Positions 17,641-26,589 are shown, numbered from the stretch's first letter. The stretch is 64,000 nt of DNA from Novosphingobium terrae (GCF_017163935.1 NZ_JABVZR010000002.1:1922001-1986000); one strand, 5' to 3'. Notes: generated by a model not told the origin, from the letters alone. Made by a program: numbers and translations.

Positions 17641-17655
17641 TTGACTATAAGTCAA
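17641..17655. promoter_or_regulatory. Palindromic operator O4 (TTGACT-ATA-AGTCAA)
   Basis: Perfect 6-3-6 palindrome in the 407-base divergent gap (17506-17912) between the flavin reductase and its monooxygenase. It is identical to O6 upstream of the TBDR at 19465. Confidence 0.8.
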
Positions 17656-17707
17656 TTATAGAGTCGACAAGGTGCCTCGATCCGGCCAGGATCCGGACGA
17701 TCATGAG

Positions 17708-17722
17708 TTGACTATGGGTCAA
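17708..17722. promoter_or_regulatory. Palindromic operator O5 (TTGACT-ATG-GGTCAA)
   Basis: Second copy in the same divergent gap, centre to centre 67 bases from O4 and identical to O7 near the TetR gene. With two sites, each divergent promoter may have its own. Confidence 0.75.
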
Positions 17723-17912
17723 TTTTTGATTAGGCTTGCAGCATAAGTCAAAACGGAATGGATTCTGTGGCCTTGTGGAGAGGCAGGCAAGAGGCGGATC
17801 GGCTCCGCAGTGATGCGCCCTTTGCAGGACATGCGTTGTATCAAGCATCTCGGCTTCAGCTCTGGCGTCTTTAAGACATGCGTCTGGCGGGCCGTTCTTG
17901 AAGGAAAACATA

Positions 17913-19148
17913 ATGAACACGGATTTGGATGCATCTCTGGCGATCAAGCGCAGCCATGATGAGGGGCATGCCACACCCTCGCGCGAGGAGCTGATCGCCC
18001 GGGCCGAAGGGCTGCGTGACCTGCTGTGGGCTGGCGCCGCGGATTCGGACCGCAACCGCCGCCTCAATGACACCACGGTGGCGGCATTGAACGAGGCCGG
18101 GATCACCCGCCTGTTCACCCCCCGGCGCTTCGGCGGCTATGAGGCGGACAATCTCACCATGCTGGAGGTTACCATGGCGCTGGCCCGCGGCGATTCCTCG
18201 GCGGCCTGGGTGACGGGCATCGGCACGGCGGCGGCCTATATGGTCGGCCTGCTGCCCGAACAGGCGCAGGCCGATGTGTGGGGCGACAATCCGGGCGCCC
18301 GCATGAGCGCCGTTCTGGCGCCGACCGCCAAGACTGTCCCGGTCGACGGCGGCTATGAGGTGACCGGGCGCTGGGGCTATATGTCGGGCTGTCTGCATGC
18401 CGATTGGGCCTGGATTTCCTTCCCTGCGCCTGACATTCGCGGTCTGGCGATCGCTGTGGTGCCGCTCAAGGATCTGACGATCGAGGACACCTGGTTCGTC
18501 ACCGGCATGCGCGGCACGGGCAGCAACACGCTGGTTTCGGACAAGCTCTTCGTGCCCTCGCACCGCGTCACCCCGCTGGTGGCCACCACCGAGGGTTATC
18601 CCGCCAATGTCGAGGCGATCCGCAGCGAAAAGCAGTCGCTCTATCGTTCCAGCTTCATGGGCGTGTTCCTGCTGTCGCTGGTCGGCGTGGTGATCGGCGA
18701 GGTGCAGGCCGCGCGCGACATTGTGATCGAGAAAGCGCCTTCGCGCGGGGTGACGACCAGCAAATATTTCAAACAGTCGGAATCCGTGGCTTTTCAGCTC
18801 GATCTGGCGGATGGCTCGGCCAAGATCGAGACGGCGGCCACGCTGGCGCGGGACTTGGCGCGCGAGATCGATGATTTTGCCCGGCGTGACGATTATCCCG
18901 ATGATCAGCAGCGCGGGGCGCACCGGCTGAAATGCGCTCTGGCGCTCAAGCTGGCGCATGAGGCGATGGAAATCTTCATCAGCGCGCATGGCTCTTCAGC
19001 CTTTGTCGAGAGCAATCCACTCTCGCGGCTGTGGCGCAATGTGTCGGTGGCTGCGCGCCATGCCGGTTTCAGCTATCGCATTTCCGAAGAGGTCTATGGG
19101 CGGCTTGCGCTGGATCTCGATCCACGCACGGTCAGCGATATTCTGTGA
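17913..19148 (+). CDS. Class D flavin monooxygenase, acyl-CoA dehydrogenase fold (HsaA/HpaH-like)
   Basis: Oxygenase component of a two-component phenol hydroxylase that would place a hydroxyl ortho to an existing one using reduced flavin and O2. 411 residues with the acyl-CoA dehydrogenase-type layout. The N-terminal helices hold LNEAGITRLFTPRRFGGYE, the middle domain has GYEVTGRWGYMSGCLHADW and FVTGMRGTGSNTLV, and the C-terminal helical domain ends SAFVESNPLSRLWRNVSVAARH. The last segment is typical of HsaA/HpaC2-class hydroxylases rather than true CoA dehydrogenases. AAGGAA precedes the ATG at 17913. It is divergent from its flavin reductase across O4/O5. It shares the GSWGYASGCLHADW-type core with the paralogue at 24480. 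Confidence 0.9.
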   Translation: MNTDLDASLAIKRSHDEGHATPSREELIARAEGLRDLLWAGAADSDRNRRLNDTTVAALNEAGITRLFTPRRFGGYEADNLTMLEVTMALARGDSSAAWVTGIGTAAAYMVGLLPEQAQADVWGDNPGARMSAVLAPTAKTVPVDGGYEVTGRWGYMSGCLHADWAWISFPAPDIRGLAIAVVPLKDLTIEDTWFVTGMRGTGSNTLVSDKLFVPSHRVTPLVATTEGYPANVEAIRSEKQSLYRSSFMGVFLLSLVGVVIGEVQAARDIVIEKAPSRGVTTSKYFKQSESVAFQLDLADGSAKIETAATLARDLAREIDDFARRDDYPDDQQRGAHRLKCALALKLAHEAMEIFISAHGSSAFVESNPLSRLWRNVSVAARHAGFSYRISEEVYGRLALDLDPRTVSDIL

Positions 19149-19175
19149 TTTTTTGAGAAATTCTCAGATTTTCAA

Positions 19176-19209
19176 GCATGAAGGTCGGGCCTTTCGCCCG
19201 CCTTCATGC
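19176..19209 (+). terminator. Hairpin after the monooxygenase
   Basis: Long imperfect stem (GCATGAAGG-T-CGGGC with GCCCG-CCTTCATGC) starting 28 bases after the stop codon at 19148. It separates the monooxygenase from the TBDR promoter region in the 316-base gap 19149-19464. Confidence 0.6.
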
Positions 19210-19342
19210 CTGGCTGATCGCGTGACTGGCGATCCTGTTTCCATGACCTGACCTACGGGGCGTTGCACAGATGGCGGCGGTGGTTGTCCGAAGCCGCGGC
19301 AATCTTGCTTGACTTCCGGTCAGCCATGCCTGACTTCTAAAT

Positions 19343-19357
19343 TTGACTATAAGTCAA
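19343..19357. promoter_or_regulatory. Palindromic operator O6 (TTGACT-ATA-AGTCAA), with a weaker copy upstream
   Basis: Perfect palindrome 108 bases before the TBDR start codon at 19465. A degenerate copy, TTGACT-TCC-GGTCAG, lies at 19309-19323, 34 bases away centre to centre (about three helical turns). This suggests two dimers on the same DNA face. Confidence 0.78.
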
Positions 19358-19464
19358 AAATACTTTGAGTCGCTCTTACCCGGAACAGATGGCCGGCACC
19401 GCACCGGCTTATCGCAAGAGCGACTGCGACGGCCCAAGACAAAACATAATCGGGAGGATGACCA

Positions 19465-21858
19465 ATGACACTCCGGTCCTATCTTTTTGCCACCACCATC
19501 TTCGCTCTGGTGCCCACGGTCGCCGCAGCGCAGGCCCAGCCCGCCACCAGCCAGACGCCACCACAAAGCGGCGCTGCTCCGCAGAGTGGTCTGGCGGAAA
19601 TCATCGTGACGGCGCAGCGCCAGTCGGAAAGCTCGCAAAAGGCGGCTGTGCCGCTCAATGTGCTCCCGGGTTCGGCGCTGCTGTCCTCAGGCATCACCCA
19701 GGTTGATCGCCTCAGCAGCCTCGCGCCTGCCCTCTCGATCGAGCCGACCAACACCGGCAATCTGGTCTTTGTGCGCGGCGTCGGCAATTTCACGCTGGCG
19801 CCCAACAGCGATCCGGCGATCGCCTTCAACTATGATGGTGTCTATGTGGGGCGCCCCACGTCCACCACCGGAGTGTTCTATGACCTTGACCGCGTTGAAA
19901 TCCTGAAAGGACCGCAAGGCATCCTCTATGGCCGCAACGCCACGGGCGGGGCGATCAATGTGCTGCCCGCTCAGCCCAAATTGGGGGAACTGTCAGCCTA
20001 TGCCTCGGTGGGCTATGGCAATTACAACAATGTGCAGGCCGAGGGCGCGATCAACCTGCCGGTGGGCGATGATGGCGCGGTGCGCCTCTCGCTCTCGCGG
20101 TCGAGCCATGATGGCTATCTGTCGGACGGCACCTCGGATGAGAACACCTGGGCCGGGCGTTTTCAGGTCAAGGCGAAGCTGACCCCTGATCTGACTGTGC
20201 GGGTTGCCGCGGATTTCGCGCATAATGGCGGCTTGGGCAGCGGCATCGACTATCAGGGCGTCTATGCCGGCAGCGGGGCCAATTTCACGCCCTCGGGCAT
20301 TCCGGCGGGCACGGGCGTCTATGCGCCTTCGGGTCAGTCCTATCTGACGGGCATGACCTATGCGCCGCTCGGCAATCATCTGCCTGCCCTGCCTGCGCCC
20401 TATCAGGACAATATGTTCTATGGCGTCAATGCCGAAATCACCTACAACACCGGGGTGGGCACGCTGACGGTGATCCCGGCATGGCGCAATTCGCACCTCA
20501 ACTATATGGCCAGCGCGGGTTCCATTCCCTATTCGAATGTTGAAACCGACAATCAATACAGTTTCGAGGCCCGCTTTGCCGGAAAACGTATCGGTCCGGT
20601 CGATTATCAGCTGGGCTTCTATTACTACAATGAGCGCATCGATGCCCGCACCGCGCTCACCAATGGCAATGTCGGCAATTACGAGCAGCCGACGTACAAG
20701 ACCTCATCCTATGCCGGTTTCGGGCGCGTCACGCTGCATGTCAGCGACCGTCTGCGGCTGGTGGGCGGCATGCGCTACACGCAGGATGACAAGCGTTTTA
20801 GCACCAACCAGATCACCTCGATCATCTCCTGTCTGGTGACGGTGGCCGGGCGCCCCTCCTGCCCTGCCGCGCCCACGGTGCCGCTGTTCACCGATCCCTC
20901 GCAACTTGGCTATGCCTTCCCGGCGACCTCCCCGGGGGCTCTGCCGATCTTCGTGAATGGCGCGCCGACCGGGGCGCTCAGCATCCGTAGCGATACGATC
21001 TACAACAATCTGCCGCTCAACAGCCATAAGCCGACCTATCGCGGCGCGGTGGAATTCGATGTCGCGCCGCGCTCGATGGCCTATGCCAGCATCGAGACGG
21101 GCTATCGCTCGGGCGGTTTTTCGGTTGCCACCGGTTTTGAAACCTATCAGCCTGAAACGATCACCGCCTACACCATCGGCGTGAAGAACCGCTTCTTTGG
21201 CAACCGGCTGCAACTCAATGTCGAGGGCTTTATCTGGGATTACAAGAACCAGCAGGTCACGCATCTGGGTGTCGATCTGGCCAGCCAGCTGGCCTTCTTC
21301 ACGCAGAACATCGGCTCGTCCAGGATCAAGGGTGTCGAGGTGGACGGCAAATTGCTGATCACGCCAACCACGCTGGTGGGCACCGATATCCAGTATCTGG
21401 ACGCCAAACAGAAGAATTTCACCTATCTGCAAGGCGCGGGCACCCCGCCGATCACCGGTTGCGGCGTGACCACGGGCAGCGGCGTCAATCCCTATCTGAT
21501 CAACTGCAGCGGTTTGCCGGCCTATAACTCGCCGAAATGGACGCTGAATTTCTCGGGCCAGCAGACGATCAAGCTCAGCGATTACAAGGTGGTGCTGAGC
21601 GCGGACACGCAATATCGCAGCAGCCGCTACATCGGCTTTGCCTATCTGGCGCAGCAATTGGTGGGTCCGACCTGGACCACCAATGCCCAGATCCAGTTCG
21701 GCCCGAGCAATGATCGCTGGTCGATCGCGGGCTATGTGCGCAACATCGAAAATCAGCGTATTCCGGTCTATTCCACGCAGGGCGGCACGGCGGGATTGCT
21801 GGTGGAGGGCACCAGCGCGCCGCGCACCTATGGCGTGCGCCTGACGGCCAAATATTGA
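19465..21858 (+). CDS. TonB-dependent receptor
   Basis: Complete 797-residue outer-membrane receptor. A signal peptide ends near VAAAQAQ. The plug begins LAEIIVTAQRQSESSQ and has VDRLSSLAPALSIEP and LKGPQGILYGRNATGGAIN. The barrel ends with PRTYGVRLTAKY, an aromatic terminal residue as needed by the barrel assembly machinery. GGGAGG precedes the ATG. The exported amidohydrolase follows 52 bases later on the same strand, so both are probably co-transcribed from the O6-controlled promoter. Ligand inferred to be an aromatic compound handled by the adjacent pathway. Confidence 0.94.
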   Translation: MTLRSYLFATTIFALVPTVAAAQAQPATSQTPPQSGAAPQSGLAEIIVTAQRQSESSQKAAVPLNVLPGSALLSSGITQVDRLSSLAPALSIEPTNTGNLVFVRGVGNFTLAPNSDPAIAFNYDGVYVGRPTSTTGVFYDLDRVEILKGPQGILYGRNATGGAINVLPAQPKLGELSAYASVGYGNYNNVQAEGAINLPVGDDGAVRLSLSRSSHDGYLSDGTSDENTWAGRFQVKAKLTPDLTVRVAADFAHNGGLGSGIDYQGVYAGSGANFTPSGIPAGTGVYAPSGQSYLTGMTYAPLGNHLPALPAPYQDNMFYGVNAEITYNTGVGTLTVIPAWRNSHLNYMASAGSIPYSNVETDNQYSFEARFAGKRIGPVDYQLGFYYYNERIDARTALTNGNVGNYEQPTYKTSSYAGFGRVTLHVSDRLRLVGGMRYTQDDKRFSTNQITSIISCLVTVAGRPSCPAAPTVPLFTDPSQLGYAFPATSPGALPIFVNGAPTGALSIRSDTIYNNLPLNSHKPTYRGAVEFDVAPRSMAYASIETGYRSGGFSVATGFETYQPETITAYTIGVKNRFFGNRLQLNVEGFIWDYKNQQVTHLGVDLASQLAFFTQNIGSSRIKGVEVDGKLLITPTTLVGTDIQYLDAKQKNFTYLQGAGTPPITGCGVTTGSGVNPYLINCSGLPAYNSPKWTLNFSGQQTIKLSDYKVVLSADTQYRSSRYIGFAYLAQQLVGPTWTTNAQIQFGPSNDRWSIAGYVRNIENQRIPVYSTQGGTAGLLVEGTSAPRTYGVRLTAKY

Positions 21859-21910
21859 GCGATGCGGCGCGGCTGCCCCCAGCCGCGCCAGTTCTGGAGA
21901 AGAGGACAGG

Positions 21911-23026
21911 ATGCAAGAGCACCATCATTCCAATCCCCTGGCAGCAAGCCGCAGGGATGTCGCGCAGATGTTGGCGGGTGCCGCCTTTACGGCGCTGCTG
22001 CCGCTTCAGGCACGGGCAGCTGATGCGCCGGGCGCGGCCGGTGCCGCCACTGTGCGGCAACGGATCGACCTGCACCATCACTATCTGCCAAACTTCTATC
22101 GCGCGGCGCTGGTGGCCGCCGGTCAGGACCACGCTGACGGCATCCACGCCCTGCCCGAATGGAGCGAGGCGGGCATGATCGCCATGATGGATGATCTGGG
22201 GATCGAGCGCGCGATCCTTTCCGTGGTGTCGCCGGGGGTGAATTTTGGTGACAATGCTGCGGCGCGCCGTCTGGCCAGGCAGGTCAATGAGGAAGGTGCG
22301 CGGCTGGCGAAGGCTCATCCGGGGCGGATCGGCTTCTTTGCCTCGACACCCTTGCCCGATGTGGAAGGGGCGGTGGCCGAGGTGGCCTATGCGCTCGATC
22401 ATCTGGGGGCCTCCGGGGTCATTTTCCAGACCAATTTCAACGGGATCTATCTGGGCGATGCGCGGCTGGAGCCGGTTTATGCCGAACTCGACAAACGCAA
22501 GGCGGTGCTGTTTCTGCATCCCACCTCGCCCAATGTGTCCTGCGGTTGCGGGGCCGATGGGCACAATCACGTCGGGGAAGGCTTGAGCCTGGGCTATCCT
22601 GCGCCACTGATCGAATTCATCTTTGAAACCACCCGCAGCGTCACCAATATGGTGCTTTCGGGCATGCTCACCAAATATCCCAGTGTGCAGGTGCTGGTGC
22701 CGCATGCCGGGGCAGCGCTGCCCATTCTGGCGAGCCGGATCGATGTGGTGGCATCGATGCAGGGGAAAGGGCCTCAGCCGTCCATGCGCGATGCCTTGAA
22801 ACGCTTCCATTTCGATCTGGCGGGGATGCCGGTGCCCGATATGCTCTCGGCGCTGCTGCATGTCGCCGATCCCGCGAAGATCCACTATGGCAGCGATTGG
22901 CCTTACACGCCAGTGGGCGCTTGCCGTGCGCTGGCCAAGGCGCTGGATGAAACGCCGCTGCTCTCACCCGAGATGCGGGCCAATGTCATGTATCGCAATG
23001 CCGAAGCGCTGATCGGCAAGGTTTGA
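21911..23026 (+). CDS. Tat-exported amidohydrolase family 2 (ACMSD-like), second copy
   Basis: 371-residue paralogue of the enzyme at 2035; long identical stretches include WSEAGMIAMMDDLGI-type and IHYGSDWPYTPV segments. The N-terminus AASRRDVAQMLAGAAFTALL (11-30) is a clear twin-arginine signal. The metal site is HxH at 55/57 (IDLHHHYLP), with downstream FLHPTSP, VPHAGA and YGSDWPY supplying His, His and Asp. GGAGAAGAGG precedes the ATG. It is expected to act on the receptor's ligand in the periplasm before inner-membrane uptake. Whether it decarboxylates or hydrolyses cannot be told. It is followed by a hairpin shared with the convergent TetR gene. Confidence 0.88.
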   Translation: MQEHHHSNPLAASRRDVAQMLAGAAFTALLPLQARAADAPGAAGAATVRQRIDLHHHYLPNFYRAALVAAGQDHADGIHALPEWSEAGMIAMMDDLGIERAILSVVSPGVNFGDNAAARRLARQVNEEGARLAKAHPGRIGFFASTPLPDVEGAVAEVAYALDHLGASGVIFQTNFNGIYLGDARLEPVYAELDKRKAVLFLHPTSPNVSCGCGADGHNHVGEGLSLGYPAPLIEFIFETTRSVTNMVLSGMLTKYPSVQVLVPHAGAALPILASRIDVVASMQGKGPQPSMRDALKRFHFDLAGMPVPDMLSALLHVADPAKIHYGSDWPYTPVGACRALAKALDETPLLSPEMRANVMYRNAEALIGKV

Positions 23027-23036
23027 CAGTAAGAGG

Positions 23037-23079
23037 CAGGGCCGTAACCGGGTGACCATATTGCCCGGCTGCGGCCCTG
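23037..23079. terminator. Hairpin between amidohydrolase and TetR gene
   Basis: Two nested inverted repeats (CAGGGCCG/CGGCCCTG outside, CCGGG/CCCGG inside) in the gap between convergent genes. Likely bidirectional terminator. Confidence 0.62.
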
Positions 23080-23104
23080 TTGTGCTGTGGAGCGCCGGGA
23101 GCGG

Positions 23105-23788
23105 TCAGAGTTGGGTGATGCGCTTGCTGCTGCGTGTCGCGCTGCGACGCGGTGGTGCGCTTGGTGCCTTGGGGGCGTCAACCTCGGCCTTGTCACGCGC
23201 GCCGATCAGCAGATGCGACCGGCTGAGCGTTTCATGGAACAGCTCGACGCAAAGGTCGATCACGCCATCAGCCGAAATGTCGGGGTTTTCGATCCAGGCG
23301 AGCAACAGCTGATCCATCAGATCCAGCCATGCCCGGCAGACCAGCTTGTCGACCGTGGTGGGCTGCGAGGAAGAGAAGAAGCTGAGCAGCAGCAGCACGC
23401 CCTGACGGCGCGAGGTTTCCGAAACGGCGATGATCTTGGCATGAGTGCTGCCGCGCATCTGATAGGTATGGGCCTCACCGCGCTGGCGGAAGACCTCCAT
23501 GTGCATTTCGATGAATTTGCGCAGCCTTTGTTCAGGGGATCCCGAAGCGGTGGCCAAGACGCGGCGTTCCTGAAGTTCGGCAACGAATTGCGAGTAAACC
23601 TCGACATAAAAATCGAGTTTCGTCTTGAAATAATGAAACAGCAGCCCGTGAGCGACACCTGCAACCTGCGTGATCTCCTCCACGGAGACGCTGTCGAAGC
23701 TGTGATCGAAGAACAGCTTCGCCCCGGCTTCCAGAAGCTTGGCACGCGTGATCGCGGATTTTGAGTCGGTTGCAATTTTCTTGGGCAT
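23105..23788 (-). CDS. TetR-family regulator, candidate controller of the palindrome regulon
   Basis: About 227 residues. The helix-turn-helix spans roughly residues 12-58 (AITRAKLLEAGAKLFF..., SVSVEEITQVAGVAHGLLFHYFKTKLDFY). The C-terminal ligand domain is helical and the tail is basic (PPRRSATRSSKRITQL). The start is uncertain: the ATG at 23788 has AAGGA directly against it, and upstream in-frame codons are no better. Operator O7 lies 160 bases upstream, in the gap shared with the meta-cleavage operon at 24480. This fits an autoregulated repressor whose palindrome recurs across the cluster. Of the regulators in the first 32 kb it is the one whose own promoter region carries the motif. Confidence 0.87.
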   Translation of the reverse strand: MPKKIATDSKSAITRAKLLEAGAKLFFDHSFDSVSVEEITQVAGVAHGLLFHYFKTKLDFYVEVYSQFVAELQERRVLATASGSPEQRLRKFIEMHMEVFRQRGEAHTYQMRGSTHAKIIAVSETSRRQGVLLLLSFFSSSQPTTVDKLVCRAWLDLMDQLLLAWIENPDISADGVIDLCVELFHETLSRSHLLIGARDKAEVDAPKAPSAPPRRSATRSSKRITQL

Positions 23789-23948
23789 TCCTTGCGTGTA
23801 AGCTCTGTTGCGCTTTGCAGCCACACAAAAATTGCCCTGCTGCGTGAAAATGGCATAACCGGATATAATAGAAGCATTTTTTCTGCTGCGAAGCAGTCGC
23901 GGCACCGGCGGTTGGCCAGAGTCACAGGGCGTTCCTGTATTTTCTTTA

Positions 23949-23963
23949 TTGACTATGGGTCAA
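23949..23963. promoter_or_regulatory. Palindromic operator O7 (TTGACT-ATG-GGTCAA)
   Basis: Copy of the shared palindrome between the TetR gene and the divergent meta-cleavage operon. It is 160 bases from the TetR start and about 515 from the monooxygenase start. Confidence 0.75.
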
Positions 23964-24479
23964 TTTTGTCATAGTCCGATCATCAGAGATGCAGGGGAGC
24001 AAGCTGATGGCGTAGCCGGGCGTCACACCTCACGTTCAGGTGGTGAAGGCCCGGAGCAGCGATCTGCTTCTTTCATATCTGCCAGGTAAAAGAGTCTTGA
24101 AAACAACAAAGACCGTGGGACGAAGTGATTTTCGGAACACCGGATCAAAATGATGATAAAACAGGAGAAGGAACTGAGAGGCGTCAGATGCTTTCAAGAA
24201 AGCTCCTGAGGCACTGTAGGTTTGGCCTTGGTTCTCGATTGCGTGTTGGCCATCCACACATATTCTCTCTTTGAACGCAGAACTGTCCTCGCATCGGCGA
24301 AGGGTGCGGAGTCTTATGCTCCGAATGCTTTGCCCGGGTGATGGGATCGCTTTTCCTCCCTCCATCCCACGTCGCATCGTTCACGCCTCTCGACGGCGAT
24401 CGAGAGTTTGTGAGCGCGACGGACGGCCAAGTTTTCATGCGTATCCGCGCAATATCCCTAGTCATAAAGGTGGTGGCAC
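23964..24479. other. Long intergenic stretch with no recognised gene
   Basis: The 691-base gap between TetR (23788) and the monooxygenase (24480) holds operator O7 and otherwise no supported gene on either strand. It looks noticeably richer in A+T than its neighbours, especially 24080-24330. Short frames here lack family signatures. It may carry a long untranslated leader or the eroded remains of an inserted element; no terminal repeats were recognised. Confidence 0.5.
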
Positions 24480-25673
24480 ATGAGTAAGACCCACGCAGTG
24501 CAAAGTTTCCGTCCGGACTTTGTTGCCGTGGCGCGTTCGCTAAGGCCTTTGCTCGCGGAGCATGCCGCGCAGGCTGAACGCGACAGGCGGGTGCCCGATG
24601 TGGTGATCGATGCCATCGATGCGGCGGGCCTCTTCCAGATGGTGAAGCCGCTGCGTTCGGGCGGCGGTGGCTGCACCCAGATCGAGATGCTCGAAGTGCT
24701 GGCGGAGCTGGCCAAGGGCTGCATGTCCACCGCCTGGGTTGTCGGCTTGCTGTGCGGCGTGACGGGGCTCGCCGGCTGCATGGCGCCTGCCATTCGCGAT
24801 GCGATCTTCCTCAACGGCGATGAGCGCGTCTTCGGCGTCACCAGCCCCACTGGCGTGGCGACGCGCGTGGCCGGCGGGTACACTGTAACGGGCAGCTGGG
24901 GCTATGCCTCGGGCTGTCTGCATGCCGATTGGGCGGTTCTGGCGGTGCGCCTGGCCGATGCCGGTGACGGCCCCGAAAGCGTGGCCTTCGCCTTCCTGCC
25001 GGTCAGCGCGCCGGGGGTGACGATCAAGGACACCTGGCATGTGGCCGGTGTGGCCGGATCGGGCAGCAACACGGTCATGCTGAACGAGACCTTCATTCCC
25101 GAGCATATGGTGGTCAACCCCGCCCTGCGCAACGCCTGGCTGACCGAGGCCATGATGGAGCCGCGTGACCGCTGGGTGGATGAGGTTTCGGTGCCGCTGG
25201 GCGTGATCGGGCCGTCGATCGGTGCGGTGGAGGCGATGCTGGAGATCGTTACCACCGGGATCAACAAGAAGACCGTCACCCACTGGAAATATCCCGTGCA
25301 GAGCGACTCTCAGGTGCTGCTCGAACAGCTGGGGCTGGCGCGCATGGAGGTGGAATCGGCCTGGCTCCATCTGGGCCGCGCGGCGGCGACCAGCGATGTC
25401 ATCGCCCAGCAGCGCCCGGTGACCGGCGATGAAAAGGCGCAGGGGCAGGCCGATTGCGGCTATGCCACGCAGTTGATCCGCTCGGCTGCTGATCGTTTGC
25501 TGAACATTGCCGGATCTTCGGCTTTTGCCACGGCCAATCCGCTCCAGCGCTTCTGGCGGGATCTGAGTGTCGGCACACGCCACGCCTTTATCAATGCCCA
25601 TGCCTCGCTGGAGCTTTACGGTCGTATCTCAGCCGGAAAGCCGTCCAACAACATCCAGTTCGATTATCAATAA
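24480..25673 (+). CDS. Class D flavin monooxygenase, second copy (HsaA-like)
   Basis: 397-residue two-component hydroxylase oxygenase with the acyl-CoA dehydrogenase fold. Visible: AIDAAGLFQMVKPLRSGGGG, GYTVTGSWGYASGCLHADW, WHVAGVAGSGSNTVMLNETF, and the C-terminal SSAFATANPLQRFWRDLSVGTRHAF, typical of HsaA/HpaH-type enzymes. It is the first gene of a run of six on the same strand with short gaps, in which its catechol-type product would pass to the extradiol dioxygenase at 26654. AAAGGTGG precedes the ATG. No flavin reductase lies in this operon; the one at 17014 may serve it. It is related to but clearly different from the copy at 17913, so the two probably hydroxylate different intermediates. 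Confidence 0.9.
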   Translation: MSKTHAVQSFRPDFVAVARSLRPLLAEHAAQAERDRRVPDVVIDAIDAAGLFQMVKPLRSGGGGCTQIEMLEVLAELAKGCMSTAWVVGLLCGVTGLAGCMAPAIRDAIFLNGDERVFGVTSPTGVATRVAGGYTVTGSWGYASGCLHADWAVLAVRLADAGDGPESVAFAFLPVSAPGVTIKDTWHVAGVAGSGSNTVMLNETFIPEHMVVNPALRNAWLTEAMMEPRDRWVDEVSVPLGVIGPSIGAVEAMLEIVTTGINKKTVTHWKYPVQSDSQVLLEQLGLARMEVESAWLHLGRAAATSDVIAQQRPVTGDEKAQGQADCGYATQLIRSAADRLLNIAGSSAFATANPLQRFWRDLSVGTRHAFINAHASLELYGRISAGKPSNNIQFDYQ

Positions 25674-25683
25674 GGATCGCATC

Positions 25684-26589
25684 ATGACCGCGACTGCACT
25701 TCATCCCAAGGACAATTACCGCAGCATCTGGATGTATCTGTACAACGTTCCGCATGAAGTGAAATTTATCGATGCCGGAGGGATCAACACCCGCTATTTC
25801 GTCGCGGGTGACAAGGATGCGCCGCCGCTGGTCATGCTTCACGGCACGGCGTCGAGCTTTGAAACTTTCTGCGCCAATATTCCTTCGCATGCCAAGCATT
25901 TCCGCATCTATGCGGTTGATCTGGTCGGCAACGGGTTCAGCGACAAACCCGATGTGCTCTACAAGGCGCCGGTGTATGTGAAGCATGTGAAAGACTTCAT
26001 GGCGGCGATCGGCCTGACGCGTGCTTCGTTCATGGGGGTTTCGCTCGGCTCTTTCGTGGCGGCGAAGCTGGCGCTGGATTCCCCGGCCATGGTGGACAAG
26101 ATCGTCATGGCCTCGCCCTTTGGCCGCACCTTGCCCGAGCCGACCGGCGAACCGACCAAGCTGGATGACATGCGCGCCGCGCGTCAGCGGATTGTCGAAG
26201 ATCCCAGCTGGGATTCGATCAAATCCGCATTCGTGCCGCTGATCGCTGACGAGGAAAACCGCATCGACGATCTGGTCGCCATCCGTCAGGCCATGTATTC
26301 TTTGCCGGGCATGGTGAAGACCATGGCGAACATCTGGGATACCTATGAAGCTAGGGTGTTCAACGAAAATGCGCTTGACGAAGCATCGCTGCGCGCAATC
26401 CAGTCGGAAACGCTGATCATTTCGTGCAGTGACAGCGAGGATGAGTTCCTCGTCAATTCCAAACTGTACGAAGACTATATCCCTAACAGTGTTCTGGTCG
26501 ACATCAAGAAGTCGTCGCACTGGCCGCATTGGGAGCAGCCGGACGAGTTCAACGCGGTCAGCCTCAAGTTCCTGACCGCAGGGATGTAA
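25684..26589 (+). CDS. Alpha/beta hydrolase, meta-cleavage product (C-C) hydrolase type
   Basis: 301-residue serine hydrolase of the BphD/HsaD/MhpC-like group, which split the ring-opened product into a dienoate and an acid. Oxyanion-hole segment MLHGTASSFETF (near 51-62), nucleophile S120 in GVSLGS, probable acid D253, and H279 in SSHWPHWEQPDEFN, a segment close to the GHWPQWE-type ending of C-C hydrolases. The ATG at 25684 has AAGGAT before it and lies 10 bases after the monooxygenase stop; a longer in-frame frame inside that gene is a shadow. Position between a phenol hydroxylase and an extradiol dioxygenase supports the assignment. Confidence 0.9.
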   Translation: MTATALHPKDNYRSIWMYLYNVPHEVKFIDAGGINTRYFVAGDKDAPPLVMLHGTASSFETFCANIPSHAKHFRIYAVDLVGNGFSDKPDVLYKAPVYVKHVKDFMAAIGLTRASFMGVSLGSFVAAKLALDSPAMVDKIVMASPFGRTLPEPTGEPTKLDDMRAARQRIVEDPSWDSIKSAFVPLIADEENRIDDLVAIRQAMYSLPGMVKTMANIWDTYEARVFNENALDEASLRAIQSETLIISCSDSEDEFLVNSKLYEDYIPNSVLVDIKKSSHWPHWEQPDEFNAVSLKFLTAGM

